From Colletotrichum lupini (taxonomy: Eukaryota; Ascomycota; Sordariomycetes; Glomerellales; Glomerellaceae), in assembly GCF_023278565.1 (NCBI RefSeq), contig NC_064676.1:5270001-5334000 (forward strand): DNA of 64,000 nucleotides. The letters are read 5' to 3'. Below the pieces are notes generated by a model, which searched no databases, was not told the DNA's origin, and saw only the letters and a list, made by a program, of their open reading frames with translations. Of this stretch, positions 37,800 through 49,376 are shown piece by piece. The position numbers were made by a program, and so were the translations under genes. Positions within the stretch are counted from its first letter, which is position 1. Every line of letters starts with the position of its first letter.

Positions 37800-40700
37800 T
37801 GAGTTTACGGGCTTCTGAGGTCAGAATGCTAGCATTCTTCGCAAGCATGCATTACGTGTTTTCAGCTGGACAGATCCCCAGGGCCATGGGCCCAGCCATT
37901 CTCATCGATGTCTCAGGAGGGCCAGGCTACCTGTGATAAGGCTGACCAAGACACGGCCAATATTTCTATCGTGGATGATGCCTGTCTCAACCAAAATCCC
38001 AACAAGAAGGCCTTTGATGTGGGTGCTTTTGCGTCAGAATCAGTGCAATTTCGCAGTCAAGACACTGCAATGGCGATTTGCAACCGATTCATTCAGTGAT
38101 GCTCTCCATGACTCGTAGTCTCTGGCTTGAGACAGCGGATATTCATGTCTCTGCTTGAAAAGCAGCCACAGCCACGAATCCCGACTTAAGAGTAAGCCCG
38201 GCCAGTCTCAGCCCTATGAACTTTTGTTATGCGCCGCGTCGCGTGCAAGCCTCCGCGAAAGCGTATTGGATTGGCTGATAGATTTCAAGAAGCGAAATAA
38301 ATCTACATCATTCCAGATTAAAGAGGGCGATGCATTGCAGATCAGGTGGCATGTGCTGAGACTAATGCAGCATCCGCTTCATAGCTTCCAAGGTCTTTGA
38401 TGCCAATTATCTTGATGGCTGCGTATGAGGGTTAATTAACTCATGCAAGGTCGTAAAGGCGCACAATGGGAACTGGATTTTCAGGGTCTCCAGCTTTGCA
38501 TGAAGCAAAGTGGTAATACGTTGTACATAACCGGGGCATAGGCACTGAGACAACCGTCAGACCTTGCTGAATGAAGACAAGGTACTTGGCATGCTATTCC
38601 TCTGAAGTGGAGTTTTTTATTTTATTCCTTGAGTCTGCTTCGGAACTTCCGAAACCTCTTTTCTGAAAGGAATGGCATTCTGGGGGGATTTTCAGTCAGG
38701 GATGGGGAGAGAAGTGAGACTGCAAGCCCTATCCCGTCTCGGACTGCCTTTCTTGGCTTACAAGGGACCTGTGAACAATATTGGTTCGTATAAAAGTTTC
38801 CCATTTGCATCGGCAGAATATGGATGTGTCATACATCAAAGCAGAGCTTTCGCCTCGTGGGCCCATGAAAGCCTCCAACAGCTCGGTCTGGGATGCGGGT
38901 CACCGCATGGGCAGATTGGCCCCACCTCGGCCCGAGACGGGACCACCACAACGCGGTGAGTGGGGCTAGTGGAGAGTGCCAGGGTTATCCAAGGTACGGT
39001 ACCCGCGATACCTCGCCTTAGGACTTTTGAGATGCAGCGCTGCAGTGCTTTTGTGGACGAAACAACTAGAATTGAGATGCTAAAAAGCGACAATAGAGAA
39101 GTTGAAGATGTTTTAACCCAAATATTTAGCACTAATGCCGCACCTGGCACTGGTCTTTGCGTATGTCTCTTCCGCACATAGACATTGAACCTTCTATTCC
39201 ATCAAGAATACCTTCGACGACTCTTTAACAGGACCAGTGCCTGCCTCATTGAATCTCAGCCCTGAGTAAAAGTAGAGAAGGTGGTCTCTTTTGTAAATGC
39301 CATCGCTGGTCGGGCAGGCTTTCCAGATTGACTGAAGCTCGGGTGCACTGGTACTTGGTACCTTGTCCCTAACTACCGTTTCGCAAGTGACCTGCTGTCA
39401 GGCCTCAGGGCAGTCTCCCTCCACGTGCCTTCCCATTCTTGAAAGCATGTTCTACCTCAGCCTCAGCCGCGTGGCTTTCCAACGTTCACGGCGCCAAATG
39501 GAAACTTGCCGTCTGCTTCTGGCAACGACATTGACGAATAGAGCGCTGCTCCAATATCGAGTACAACTAAGGGATCACTACTTGCTGCAGAAAGTTTCGA
39601 CATGCAATGCGTCATTTTGCTCCTTGCTGAAGTTTCGTATCGACTTTTCTCATGGCATCGCGCGCACGAGCTTCGTGTTCTCCGGTCCCGTTCGGCACGC
39701 TCTGGCTGAGTCTTCGGTACAAGCTGGGATCCGTCTCAACAAATTCAGTGACACGGGACTGACACTGTGCGGCTTGGTACGCTGTATTCGCCATTGTTCT
39801 CAAATTGAGTTAGATTTCGGGTACCAACGGTCTAAGTAAGACATGGTAACGAACCTTGTCGCCGAAGCGCCATTGACAAGGACGGAGACGTCTGAGGCAG
39901 GCATACTGCAACTAAGGAGGTACTTTTTGACCAGAGAGAGGGATTGGAAACGTGTCGTCTCAGTGGGGGTAATTTGAAAATAATTTGATCGCTAATTTGC
40001 TGTTGCAGATGACTCAATGTCAATGGTCTGCTTGAGGGGGAGAAAGCCATGGAGTTCATTGCAGGGTCGCACGTACTTATGGCTAACGGCTGATCGTGAG
40101 GACAGGGCCAACACACTCACTCGCCCATCGTACTGACGAGGGTGAGTCCAAGAAGAGGAGCTCTGCAGTCACACAAATTTTCAGGGCCTCAATCCCACGA
40201 CAGAAAGGACAAAAGCCTTCGCAACAGCCTCAAGTATGTCAGTGCTGTGAACCTAGTCCCAATGCCGAGCGTGGGACGAATCCTATTGGATGGAGCGCCA
40301 TGTCGGTCAATTCGTCCAATTGGATGGAGTGCCACGTCGGTCAAGATCCCGCCCAAGGCCGTTTATGGGAAGAAAAGAACAAGATCCCCGGGGTCATTTC
40401 GAAAAGGAGTTGGACTGAGACTCGTCGGTTTCACCGGCCCTGCGTTTTTCGAGGGACCGCTCAGGATCGTGGGAGGGTGAACTCGGACCATCGCTTTACC
40501 TACTAGTCCGTCGGCCATTCTGGCCTCACATGACAAGACCGGCTGCAAGTTGCCTGCGGATGCCTTGCGACGAGTTCATCGCCGTGGAGTTTCCAGCTAC
40601 TTGGCGCCAACCTGTTCGGGCGGCTTCAAGGCGATTGGCAATATATCCGTCAAGCTTCTAGCCTTCCCCGCGGAAGCAAGGCATGCATCCGGCACCAGCA

Positions 40701-42319
40701 TGCCGGACACTCGAAAACCCACTGAGGTGCCATTCTCCCAGAGATAACCAGGTTCCGCGGTCACATAAACCATGCTCCCCTAACTTGCCAGCTCAATCGA
40801 GCCTGGCTTAGTCAACAAGGAACTCTGCGCCAGTGGAACGGCCCATGCCGGGGCCACGTTGTTTTGCCCCAGGATGCTGTCGCCACACATCCACTTGCCT
40901 CTTTCGGTGTTCCGGAGGTAAAAGAATAGCTTTATCAGTTGACTCTGGGGATGTACGAATCGGATTTGGGAGAAACAGCAACCCCATACTCAGGGAGTCT
41001 TGCGCTGCATCGGCACTGAACGGATACGTCCCTATTGGCGAGCGCAAGATGAGGCCAAGGATGACTACCTTTCCGCCGACACCCTTTTGCAATGGGAGAT
41101 CTCAAAACGCCGCCTCCTTTGAACATGAGGCCCTGCTCTCGCCTCTCGATCGACAGGCTGAATATTACATCGTGAGTAACACATCGAGCTGTACCACACC
41201 TCCTTGTACATGCATACTACGAACAAGCGGCAGGAGGAGGAAGAGTCAGGACTCCCAGGAGTAATGACGAATTTTGGGTGGTGCAAATCGGCACCCCATA
41301 TTCATCACGGACTCCGCCTTGTTTGCGCCCTTGAAAGGATTGGGCGCTTTGAGCGACGTGCCACCGCCGGCTACTGCAACCAAACTCCCCGTGTGCCCCC
41401 CAAGAGCCTGAGAAGACGCTGATGTCTTGTGAAATCGAGCTATGTCGAAAATCTCGGATGCGACAAGCCGGAGAGGCCTTCGGCGAGCTAGATCCGGGCC
41501 TAAAGCCGGAGCAAAAGGCTGGCCAGCAAGTTGTTGGCTTCGAGCCTTTGGAGTTGGCTTAAGCGTTTAGGCTTCATCCGTTCCGGCGCCGTTAAAGCTA
41601 TGGTCTCACGTCATGACGTCGAGCGTCCAAAGCAGTACCCCTCATCGACTTCAGATGACAGGAAGTGCTTGGGCCCCCCCACACATCCGAAATATTCGGA
41701 GTCGCTCCCCAAGTCGTCCCCACGTCGTTTGCCATCGCACCTTGCGCGGTGAGAGGTCGCATGTCGGTGTAGCGGCATTCTTTTCGCTGGTGTGTCACAG
41801 CTTTGTGCATGTTGCACCTATTCGACTGCAACAAGATGATGCGCTTCAGATTTTGTGCTCGGCCACGTTTCCTCGCAGGGGTACGGCCGTACTATTTTTT
41901 GTAAGGACCGAGCTGCATATAAAATGATAAGGTCATGTCACAATATCAGTTTTCAGATCAGGTCATGCCTCCAATATGTCGCTTCACGATGATCCCCCCG
42001 CAAACACTCATCAGTGGCCCCTACTCGAAGCCTCGCGTTAATCCAGGCAACTTTTGGCGAAAAAGCGCTCGGCGACGCGTGCGGTAGTCACCGCTACCTT
42101 CCACCGGTAAAGCAATTGAGGTTTGTGAATTCTTTTCTTCGCTTATGAGCATCAATATGTACAAGAAATGGGAAAGAATTCACCACGCAGAACTACTCCC
42201 GTCAGACCCCATGTCACCGGTGACTATCGCTAGCGCTCTCGGTCAAGGTGTGCGTATCCGTATCGGGAGCCCTGCAGACGGTTGGCTGGAGCCTGGAGGT
42301 GAAGTTCCGACGATGCGCT
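37800..42319. other. 4.5-kb region without a supported gene
   Basis: Moderate GC, not RIP-mutated. Open stretches such as 39,363-39,839 (plus, 158 codons), 39,612-39,803 (minus) and 40,833-41,264 (plus, 143 codons) overlap each other on opposite strands and show no domain. The minus-strand stretch at 39,612-39,803 has protein-like composition and could be an exon. A short direct repeat is present at 40,285-40,344. This may be old gene debris. Confidence 0.4.
40285..40344 (+). repeat. Short direct repeat (26 bp x 2, period 34 bp)
   Basis: Units at 40,285-40,310 and 40,319-40,344 both begin ATTGGATGGAG and end GTCGGTCAA. They differ only at two C/T positions. Confidence 0.7.
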
Positions 42320-43472
42320 CTAGAAAGAAATGTCATTCTGGGCACCTGGCTTGAAACCCATCCTGGCGTTGTACCCGGGGCTATAACCGACATCCTGCAC
42401 GTTGTTTCCTTCGGCTTCTGCGAGAACGTCAGCACTTGGACTGGTGGAAAGGGGCGTCATCGCCGTTCGACAACTCACGATTCCAAGCAATCAGTTGCTT
42501 CGGTCCAGCGACACACTTTCTCGAATCATCTCGGCAAGCGACGGGCGGCTTAGCGATACCCAGTCGCTTCGTGGACACGGCGTTGGTAACATTGCATTTG
42601 AAGTTTTGCATGTACCTTTTCGGCCTGTCAGTATCTTGCCCTTCGATCGTGCCTGGTTAAGGTGACTTACATGTTGGGCTGGCCACCTGCGATGAACGAG
42701 TCAGTCAATTGCGCCAAGGGGCGCTCATAAGCGAGGGTGATCTTACATCCATCTGGAATCCAGAGCCAAGCGCAGTAGCAGCCTCCCACCGGGCAGGCAG
42801 GCAAGTCCGGAACTTGGTACGAAGCTACGCGTTTCCAAGGCGTGCTGTTTTCGACTACAGTCAGTTGCTGACCATTTTTTGTCCAACAGGTCCCAACCTA
42901 TTGCTCGACAACCGAAAAGACGACGAGGTTCTCCATTGTCACCTTTCTGATATCTGACTGATAGCTGATGGCGAATGCTGTGCCTGCCGTGGTGGTATAG
43001 TTTTGCGTGTGCATCGCACCTTTACCGTCCGGGTTATCGACGAGACACTTGCCCGGCACAGGCGCATGCCAGTCTTCTGGGTGTTCGCTGCAGTCTGGCC
43101 ACTGCGTCACGGTCTTGCCGCCGTAGGAAAGGCTCGTGCAGCCGCGGTTGGCCCCGAGGTTGACGGTGAACTTGCCCCTGGCGAGTAGGTTGAGGAACTG
43201 GCCCGGTGGAGGGGGCACGTTACCTTGTCACATCCGTAGTCAGCTTGCATCCACCACTTGGATTTCGGGAGTTGGTAAAGCGGGTTGATCACAAGTTTGA
43301 TTTTGGAATTGTCTACTATAGTGTTGCTGTCACCGGCTTGCTTAGCATTATGCTTATCATAAAGGATCATAGGTCGTGGCACTAAGAGACTCACTCGGCG
43401 ATACATGCAATCGGCCTTAGCAGAAATGTGTCCTTCAACGATACCAGCGGAGATCAGCGCCGAACCAAGCAT
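42320..43472 (-). pseudogene. Secreted Cys-rich LPMO-like fungal protein, probably broken
   Basis: On the minus strand this resembles a fungal secreted family that I recall by its CP-x-GGC-x-CAW-x-W-x-P motif followed by GCGQPNMYMQ and a C-terminal PGAQNDI. The 3' part has clean introns: 42,687-42,746, 42,616-42,670 and 42,418-42,478, all GT-AG. They enclose a 16-nt exon (42,686-42,671) and end at TAG 42,320. The 5' part starts at 43,472 with a weak signal-like stretch followed by His15. Two problems are visible. The frame must shift at a five-G run (43,211-43,215), where six would restore the family's PPPPG. A stop at 42,898-42,900 falls before a strong 3' splice site (CTGAC...TGTAG) with no in-frame donor. 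So it is either a pseudogene or a sequence with assembly errors. Members are linked to polysaccharide-binding or LPMO-like roles, unproven here. Confidence 0.65.
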
Positions 43473-43644
43473 CAGTCTTACTATCTCTGTTGTTAAGTTG
43501 CGTCGAATACCTTAGAGAGAACGGGCCTGCGAAACTCTGTAAATCATAATCAAGAGACGACGCTTCCCAACTGCTCGACTCTGGACCGGCAGAATTCAGT
43601 CGGTGCACTCTTGCAGTGAATAAATCTTTTCAAATGTTCTCTAC

Positions 43645-44349
43645 TCAGCTGATCTGGGGCTTGCTGGCGGGGGGCAAGAAGCCTCTTTTTACAGCCACCC
43701 GAAAGCCCCCTAGCCATTTCCGGGCTATTTTTTCATATCCAGTATCGTTCGGATGTGTCCCATCCGCCACCAAATCTTCCATGGCGGGCCCGTCGTTCCT
43801 TTGCAAGTCGACGAACACAATTTTCCTGCCTTTAAGAGTCAATTGGCGTGCTAGTCTCTCCGCCTCAATATTGAATTCCTCAACCCGCTGCTGCACGACC
43901 TCGTTCTGGTTGACCAGTAGGCCTGAGAGAATAATGGTTGAGCCAGGCGAGGCAACCCAGAGGGTGTCCAAGAGGTGAACAAGGCGGCATCGTGCTTCTG
44001 TCAACTTGTATCCTTGTAAACAATCGTTGGATCCGGCGTTCACAGTGAAGACATGCGGCAACAACTTCGCTGCTGATAGCTTCGCCCTGGCCTCGATTTG
44101 GTCGATCCTATACCCCCGCCAGCCTTCATGTTCGTTGTTAAAATGGGTGCCGGATCTACGGGATCCAACCATGCAGACGTTGTAGCCGCAGCCGTGCAGT
44201 AACTCAGAGAGTTTCTTCCGATACCCGTTTTGATCAGAAGAGCCGACGCCGTGTGTGACTGAGCCCCCCAATGGCATTAATCGAAGCACAGGTCGACATT
44301 CGGTTGTTGAGGTAAGTTCTGAAAGAAGGATGTCAGTTTGAATGACCAT
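43645..44349 (-). CDS. SGNH/GDSL hydrolase, CE3-like carbohydrate esterase
   Basis: An intact intronless frame of 234 residues. The SGNH blocks are all present. Block I is LMPLGGSVTHG with nucleophile Ser30, an EGWRGYRI stretch (75-82) matches the conserved region after block I, block III is NAGSND (Asn108), and block V is DGTHP (Asp196, His199). The MPLGGSVTHG-GVGS and NGYRKKL pattern is typical of family CE3 acetylxylan esterases and related fungal esterases. CE3 enzymes are usually secreted, but the N-terminus here (MVIQTDILLSELTSTTE) is not a signal peptide. Either the protein is intracellular or an upstream exon was missed. It lies between the LPMO-like gene and the regulator, all on the same strand. 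Confidence 0.9.
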   Translation of the reverse strand: MVIQTDILLSELTSTTECRPVLRLMPLGGSVTHGVGSSDQNGYRKKLSELLHGCGYNVCMVGSRRSGTHFNNEHEGWRGYRIDQIEARAKLSAAKLLPHVFTVNAGSNDCLQGYKLTEARCRLVHLLDTLWVASPGSTIILSGLLVNQNEVVQQRVEEFNIEAERLARQLTLKGRKIVFVDLQRNDGPAMEDLVADGTHPNDTGYEKIARKWLGGFRVAVKRGFLPPASKPQIS

Positions 44350-44738
44350 GTTGGAGTCATTTAGAGGATATCACAAAGGCCCCGAGTCTAGGATTGTACT
44401 AGGGGTGGAGGCGTACACACTGGGTTGGGTGCAGTGAGCGGCCTTCTGGCGGTGAAAATCGCATTTGGCGGCTTGCGAAAAGTAGCCGACGTTTACTTTA
44501 CATCTGAAGTTGCGCAGCATTGAGCATATGAGAATCTGGTCCTAAAAGCAGAACCAAGTAATCAATGCAGAAAGCAAAAACGCGGGGGAAAAGGCAAACC
44601 AAAATGGGGGACATCATTGTCTCGTACTAGTGAGAGAAAAGAGTGGTACAGGGAGGTCGGGCAAACCATCTTTAGCCGAACATGACATAGCTCGGCGGGG
44701 AGCTTAGCGGCCGGAAACTTGCCGCGACTCCTGGGGTC
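44350..44738. other. Intergenic region, promoter side of the esterase gene
   Basis: 389 bp between the regulator's stop and the esterase start. It must hold the terminator of one and the promoter of the other. No clear TATA box or other element was found. Confidence 0.5.
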
Positions 44739-47085
44739 TCACCTATCTACATACACATCTGGCCAATGAATCCCTTGCGAGTGCTCTCCTCGAACAGCAG
44801 CCTCCAAAAAGTGAACATCTATCACTGGTTGGGATAGCAGCTCTTGCAACGACGGCTCTGGCCAAGGTGCACCTGCGGCTGGGATTACTTCATCAGCTAA
44901 GTTTCGATCAATATCCTGGGTGAGACTATCGTCGCAAGAATCTGCTACTCCATCTGATTGTGATTGGGTATGTGCTTTTAGGTTCGACAACATCGTTGAC
45001 TCCATCACTTCAACATGGCGACTATATTCCTGTGCCACCATATTCCCAGCCATCTTTAGTTGGTCGAGGAGACGAGATGCCTCCTCGTAAATATCCCGAT
45101 CAAGACGACTGCCTATCCCATCCAAGAGACTCGAAATGGCGAGGATCGTTAATGACGAGAAGAGGTGTTGTGTGAAGAAGCAATCAAAAGTCATAAAGGT
45201 TCCATCGATCCACGCTCGTGTGAGTAGCCTCGTAGACTGATGAGCGCATCGTATGCATGCCTTTGACAGTGCTGTCGCTTCGTCAGGGATATTGGATGTT
45301 GCTGGAGACGATCCAGGACGCGAGTTGGCAATATGGATTCGCAAAGCGTGTAGCAAAAGTGGTCGAGTAGCCAAAATCACACACTAGTAAAGATCAGCTT
45401 CCTGAAGGTACTGTAAAGGATGCCTGATTGATGGTGATGGCTAACTTGATAGAAACGCAGATGGAGAGCGACGACTTTATGATCATGAGGCTGGTTCAGA
45501 GACCCATCCCCTATTTGTAATGGCCCAGGTAAGATTTCAACCCAGGATTGTAAATCTTTGAGACAGCCGTGTACGCGGCTAGAAAGGTTTGCGCATGTAC
45601 CTTCAGCTTGCGTTCGGACGCTGTAGACAGACCGGATTATGGAAGTGAGTAGACCAGCTAGTCTGATATCAGCAACATGATAATCAGAGTCACCGCGGCT
45701 ATCTGTCGAGGTCGAATCAGATGGCTCGCAAGGCAGGTCAACACCAATGTCATCATCTTGAATTGCCGGTGGGTGATTTAGGTTCGCAGCATAGAGTCGG
45801 TCGATGATATATGCCGTCCAAAAGAGGCTTTTTCGATGCCGGCGGACCATGGGGTCTGGCAATTGAGACTCCGGGATGTTAAGGTGTAGGCCGATGACAA
45901 CAGCGACACGGACGGCAGTACCCGCAAAGACGTACGCACTATATCGTCGGTTTAGGGCCATGGAGTAGAAAGACTGTCCAAAGGTTAGTCGCCGCCAGAC
46001 GGTTCACGGGAAGGCCTTACCAAGAGAAGATAAAGCTCAACGGTTTCGACTTCGGGGCGCTCGTCAAGGTATCCTAAAGCCTTGGATGCTTGCGCAAAGT
46101 ATGCCATTCCAGGGAAACCGTGGACACCGGTGGATTTGGAGATGTAGAGCTCCCCGATAGCAAACAAGGCCCAAGTTCTACAACGAAGAACTATCGCTTC
46201 CGGGCTCGCGTCATGAGTGTTCTGCTTCCAACTTTCTGTAATTGCTTGTGTTTCCACTATGTGATATGAACGCCCAATGTACTTCATAGCAGCCTCAAGC
46301 AGAAACTTCGCGCGAGAAGGCCCTGGCCATGGTGTGTTGACATGAGCCAGCGACATCATGGACTCGTTGGAGGCATAATTCAGTCGTATGAGGTGGATAG
46401 GCTCGGGAGCTAACGGGTCCGTGATGACCTGGCGAAATCGAGTCGCAAAAGCGGCGTCGGCAGCCTCACCGATGAGGACAGAGCTTCTGAAGACATTCAG
46501 ACTGTCGAACCATGGGTCGATACTGATTGCTGGACTTGTCTCGTTTTCCGCGGACTCTGTAGATGGTTCTGGCTGAAGGTCTAGAGGAGATTGAAGTGAT
46601 TGTAGGGCACTTCCGTCGGGAGTATTTGTGTCGTGGGAGTCATCGATTTGCGCTGTGCGGGAGTCCAGCCGAGATGTACTCTGCCGCTTCAGTCTATCAA
46701 TTTCCTGGAATAGTTCATCAAGTAAACTTGATCAACAGACCATCAGCAACAGAGACATAGTAATGAAATGGGGCCTTCAAGAAGGGATGTTGGCTCACCT
46801 TTGCGGGACCTTTACAGTCCTATTCCTTTGCGGAAACGAGCACTCGTTCGCTTTGTCAGACTGTTGGCAATTCTGACACGGACGGCCGCCGCTACACTTC
46901 ACCTTCCTTTCGTGGCATCGATGACAACTATGGAAGCAGTGAGCAGTCGGGGGCTTCTTTTACTGGCATTGGGTCGCTCGGTATCGCCCATGAAGGACTC
47001 ACGCGGTAGTTTTTCCAGCGAGCAGAGCGCTGCGGATACTTCTAGTAGTACTGCCGGTAAGGATTGATTCTGGCGTTCTCTGCAT
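44739..47085 (-). CDS. Zn2Cys6 transcription factor with fungal-specific middle homology domain, five exons
   Basis: The gene model has exons 47,085-47,003, 46,927-46,799, 46,726-46,021, 45,973-45,446 and 45,383-44,739. All introns are GT-AG and 47-75 bp, and the total is 2,091 nt giving 696 residues in one consistent frame. The DNA-binding domain is a perfect binuclear cluster, C-x2-C-x6-C-x5-C-x2-C-x8-C, at Cys29-Cys57. A linker and short coiled coil follow (LLDELFQEIDRLKRQ, about 72-86). The fungal_trans region spans the middle, including RRHRKSLFWTAYIIDR (about 350-365) and HPPAIQDDDIGVDLP (about 373-387). It should act in the nucleus, typically as a dimer on CGG triplets. It is divergent from the lyase gene, with a 378-bp shared promoter, so that gene is a natural target candidate. 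Confidence 0.9.
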
Positions 47086-47463
47086 TTCGCCTGCTGATGC
47101 TGATGTTTCTTGGTATAATTGGGAAAGAGGATGGCATCTAGGTCCCATACAGAGTGCTTTGTTCGTGCGCTCGGTGAAACTACGACCTGCCGGAAAGTTG
47201 TTTCAATTCTGGAATAGTTATGGCAGAGGATTTCGGAGGTTGGACACTTTGCCGAGGGGACTACCAGCGTGGCCGAGGAGAGGGCAACAACCAACTCTAG
47301 AACAATGTTCTTTCCCACGATGGACGTACTTTAGAGGATTCGGTCAAAACCTTCAAGGTGGGAGATATAAAAATGAGGCTTCCTCACAGGGAATAAACAA
47401 ACTGTGGCAGGTGTCTGTTCGTGAGGTCGCATATTCTGTTTTTCCAAACCCAACTTTTACACC
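47086..47463. promoter_or_regulatory. Divergent promoter between the regulator and the lyase gene
   Basis: A TATA-like TATAAAAA at 47,366-47,373 lies 91 bp before the lyase ATG, a plausible fungal distance. An inverted CGG-N15-CCG pair at 47,234-47,254 is of the kind Zn2Cys6 dimers can bind, though such pairs are common by chance. Autoregulation and co-control by the adjacent regulator are inference. Confidence 0.5.
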
Positions 47464-48735
47464 ATGACCATCGACTACTCTCATCACCACAACGACTGCC
47501 GGCTGTCTGAGGCTGCTGCAAAGACCGCCGCTTCTTGCGTCCAGAATCTCAGTAATTGGGGTCCCGCCGTGAAAGAAATTCAGGCGTGGCCCGAATATCG
47601 GCCTGAGCCACTTAGAGACCTGCCCCAACTCGCTAGAGCGCTGGGTCTTGGCAACATCTTCATCAAAGATGAGAGCAGACGGTTCGGTACTGACATGGGC
47701 TCTTTCAAGGCTCTGGGTGCACCCTTTGCGGTGTATCGGATCCTCGCCGACGAGGTACACCGTCAGACCGGCGTTTATCCGTCGTCGGCCGAGCTTCGTA
47801 CAAGCAAATATCATCATATCACGCAGCAAGTGACTGTCTGTGTGGCGACAGACGGCAACCAAGGGCGAGGACTTGCATACGGCGCCAAAGTCTTCGGGTG
47901 CCGCTGCGTTGACTACATCCACGGCCATGTCAGTCCCGGGCGTGCCAGGATGATGATGGATCTCGGCGCTGTTGTCATTCGCATCGATGGGGAATACGAC
48001 GAGTCTGTGAGCCGAGCCAGAGAAGATGCGCGAATCAATGGGTGGCACTTTGTCAGCAGCACGTCTTGGACCGATTTCGACCACGGCATTCCTCAGGATG
48101 TCATGCACGCATACATGGTGGTCGTTGAAGAGGCGCTCGAGATGTTACCAAGCCTTCAGGATATAACCCATGTTGTTGTATGTGGCGGGGTGGGAAGTAT
48201 TGCGGCAGCCATCTTTTTGGGCTTCTACAAACGCTTCAACCAAATTGCTGCGTCAAGCAACCCGAACACGTTTCCGCGCTGTATCGTTATCGAACCGACC
48301 GAGGCAGACTGCCTGCTTCAAAGCGCCAAGGCTGGAGAGTTGCGTCCGAGTAACAGCAGTCTGAGAACATTGATGGCCGGGCTCGCATGTCGAGGCCCAT
48401 CTCCCGCTGCGTGGAAGATTCTTGAATGGCTTACTAGTGATTTTATTGCTGTCCCTGACCGCGTTGCGGTGGATGGAATGATAGCCTTGGCGGAGGGCAA
48501 GCATGGTGACATTCCTGTCGTTTGTGGAGAGTCATCAGCCGCGACCATGGGTGTCCTGCTCAAGGCGGGCTGTAATGAGGCTTTTCGCGAAAAGCTGAGT
48601 CTTGATGCGCGCAGCCAGTGCGTGATTTTCGGTCTAGAAGGAGCAACAGATTCTTCAATCTACAAGGATCTCGTCGGCAAGTCGCCTGACGATGTTTTCA
48701 AGGCACAAGATAGATTTTTGCAGCTTCATGAATAG
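47464..48735 (+). CDS. Diaminopropionate ammonia-lyase homologue (PLP fold type II)
   Basis: An intact intronless frame of 423 residues. It resembles diaminopropionate ammonia-lyase (E. coli YgeX family), which converts 2,3-diaminopropionate to pyruvate and two ammonia using pyridoxal phosphate. Visible motifs are IKDESRRFGTDMGSFKALGA with the PLP lysine Lys82, the substrate loop ATDGNQGRGLAYGA (about 128-141), and the phosphate-binding glycine stretch CGGVGSIAAA in the second half. Length fits the family (about 400). One departure is that the loop usually reads DGNHGRG, while here residue 133 is Gln. Other fold-type II ammonia-lyases (serine/threonine dehydratase) are less likely given the DESRRFG and SFKALGA pattern. 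It is divergent from the Zn2Cys6 regulator and upstream of the DUF1338 gene, in the same direction. Confidence 0.9.
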   Translation: MTIDYSHHHNDCRLSEAAAKTAASCVQNLSNWGPAVKEIQAWPEYRPEPLRDLPQLARALGLGNIFIKDESRRFGTDMGSFKALGAPFAVYRILADEVHRQTGVYPSSAELRTSKYHHITQQVTVCVATDGNQGRGLAYGAKVFGCRCVDYIHGHVSPGRARMMMDLGAVVIRIDGEYDESVSRAREDARINGWHFVSSTSWTDFDHGIPQDVMHAYMVVVEEALEMLPSLQDITHVVVCGGVGSIAAAIFLGFYKRFNQIAASSNPNTFPRCIVIEPTEADCLLQSAKAGELRPSNSSLRTLMAGLACRGPSPAAWKILEWLTSDFIAVPDRVAVDGMIALAEGKHGDIPVVCGESSAATMGVLLKAGCNEAFREKLSLDARSQCVIFGLEGATDSSIYKDLVGKSPDDVFKAQDRFLQLHE

Positions 48736-49376
48736 GAGCAAGCTCATATGCCTTGACGAGCCTCGTCTAGTCCACACCTCTCAGCTTACAAAGTCCGCGT
48801 CATGTCTTATTGTAAGAGATACCCAGTAGTAGTTCAGCCCTTTACAAACCAACTTCAGAAAACCATGTCTCCTAGGATGAACCCAGAGCTTAAATCTCTG
48901 CATCGGTCCTCAAGAAGTTATTCGGAAATTTGAACCCGGTGTCATGCTGAAAATTTGCTCTGCTATTCTCAGGCTGGGATCGAGCTGCTGTCCGACGGTT
49001 CACAATTGTGATTGGGAGCCCGTTCGGCGAGGGACTGCGTTGCCGAGCGTCAAGACCGGGATTGGCCAGGAAGTCCGGCGCGAGTCAACATGACCGGTCG
49101 CTCCGCTCCGGCCGGTCAAGGAGCGTTTCGCCGAGCGCCATTCGGTGGAAAGAAGCCGCGCCGATGGGCAAGAGCATTCGCACTAACTATCAACGCCGCA
49201 TCATGATAGCACAAATCAGCCTCTCCAGAAATGATGGGTTTGACCATTCTGCGACGTTGCTGGAGCTTCCATGTGACCAAAGTTTGTTTGATACATGTAG
49301 AGCAGAGTCCGTCGTCTGATGATTTAATGAAAGCCAAAACAATATCGCATCCAAAATTGCCGCCTTCAATGCTACC
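48736..49376. other. Intergenic region with a CpG-rich core
   Basis: 640 bp between the lyase and the DUF1338 gene. A 12-bp palindrome TCACAATTGTGA lies at 49,000-49,011. It is followed to about 49,170 by GC-rich sequence crowded with CGG/CCG and CpG, the opposite of RIP. It includes a small inverted pair GACCGG...CCGGTC near 49,091-49,119. This may be promoter sequence of the DUF1338 gene. Confidence 0.5.

Noticed and set aside
46899..47318. A minus-strand open stretch of 139 codons upstream of the regulator.
   Set aside because: It is in a different frame from the zinc cluster and reads through the first intron of the regulator. The spliced model from 47,085 explains the region better.
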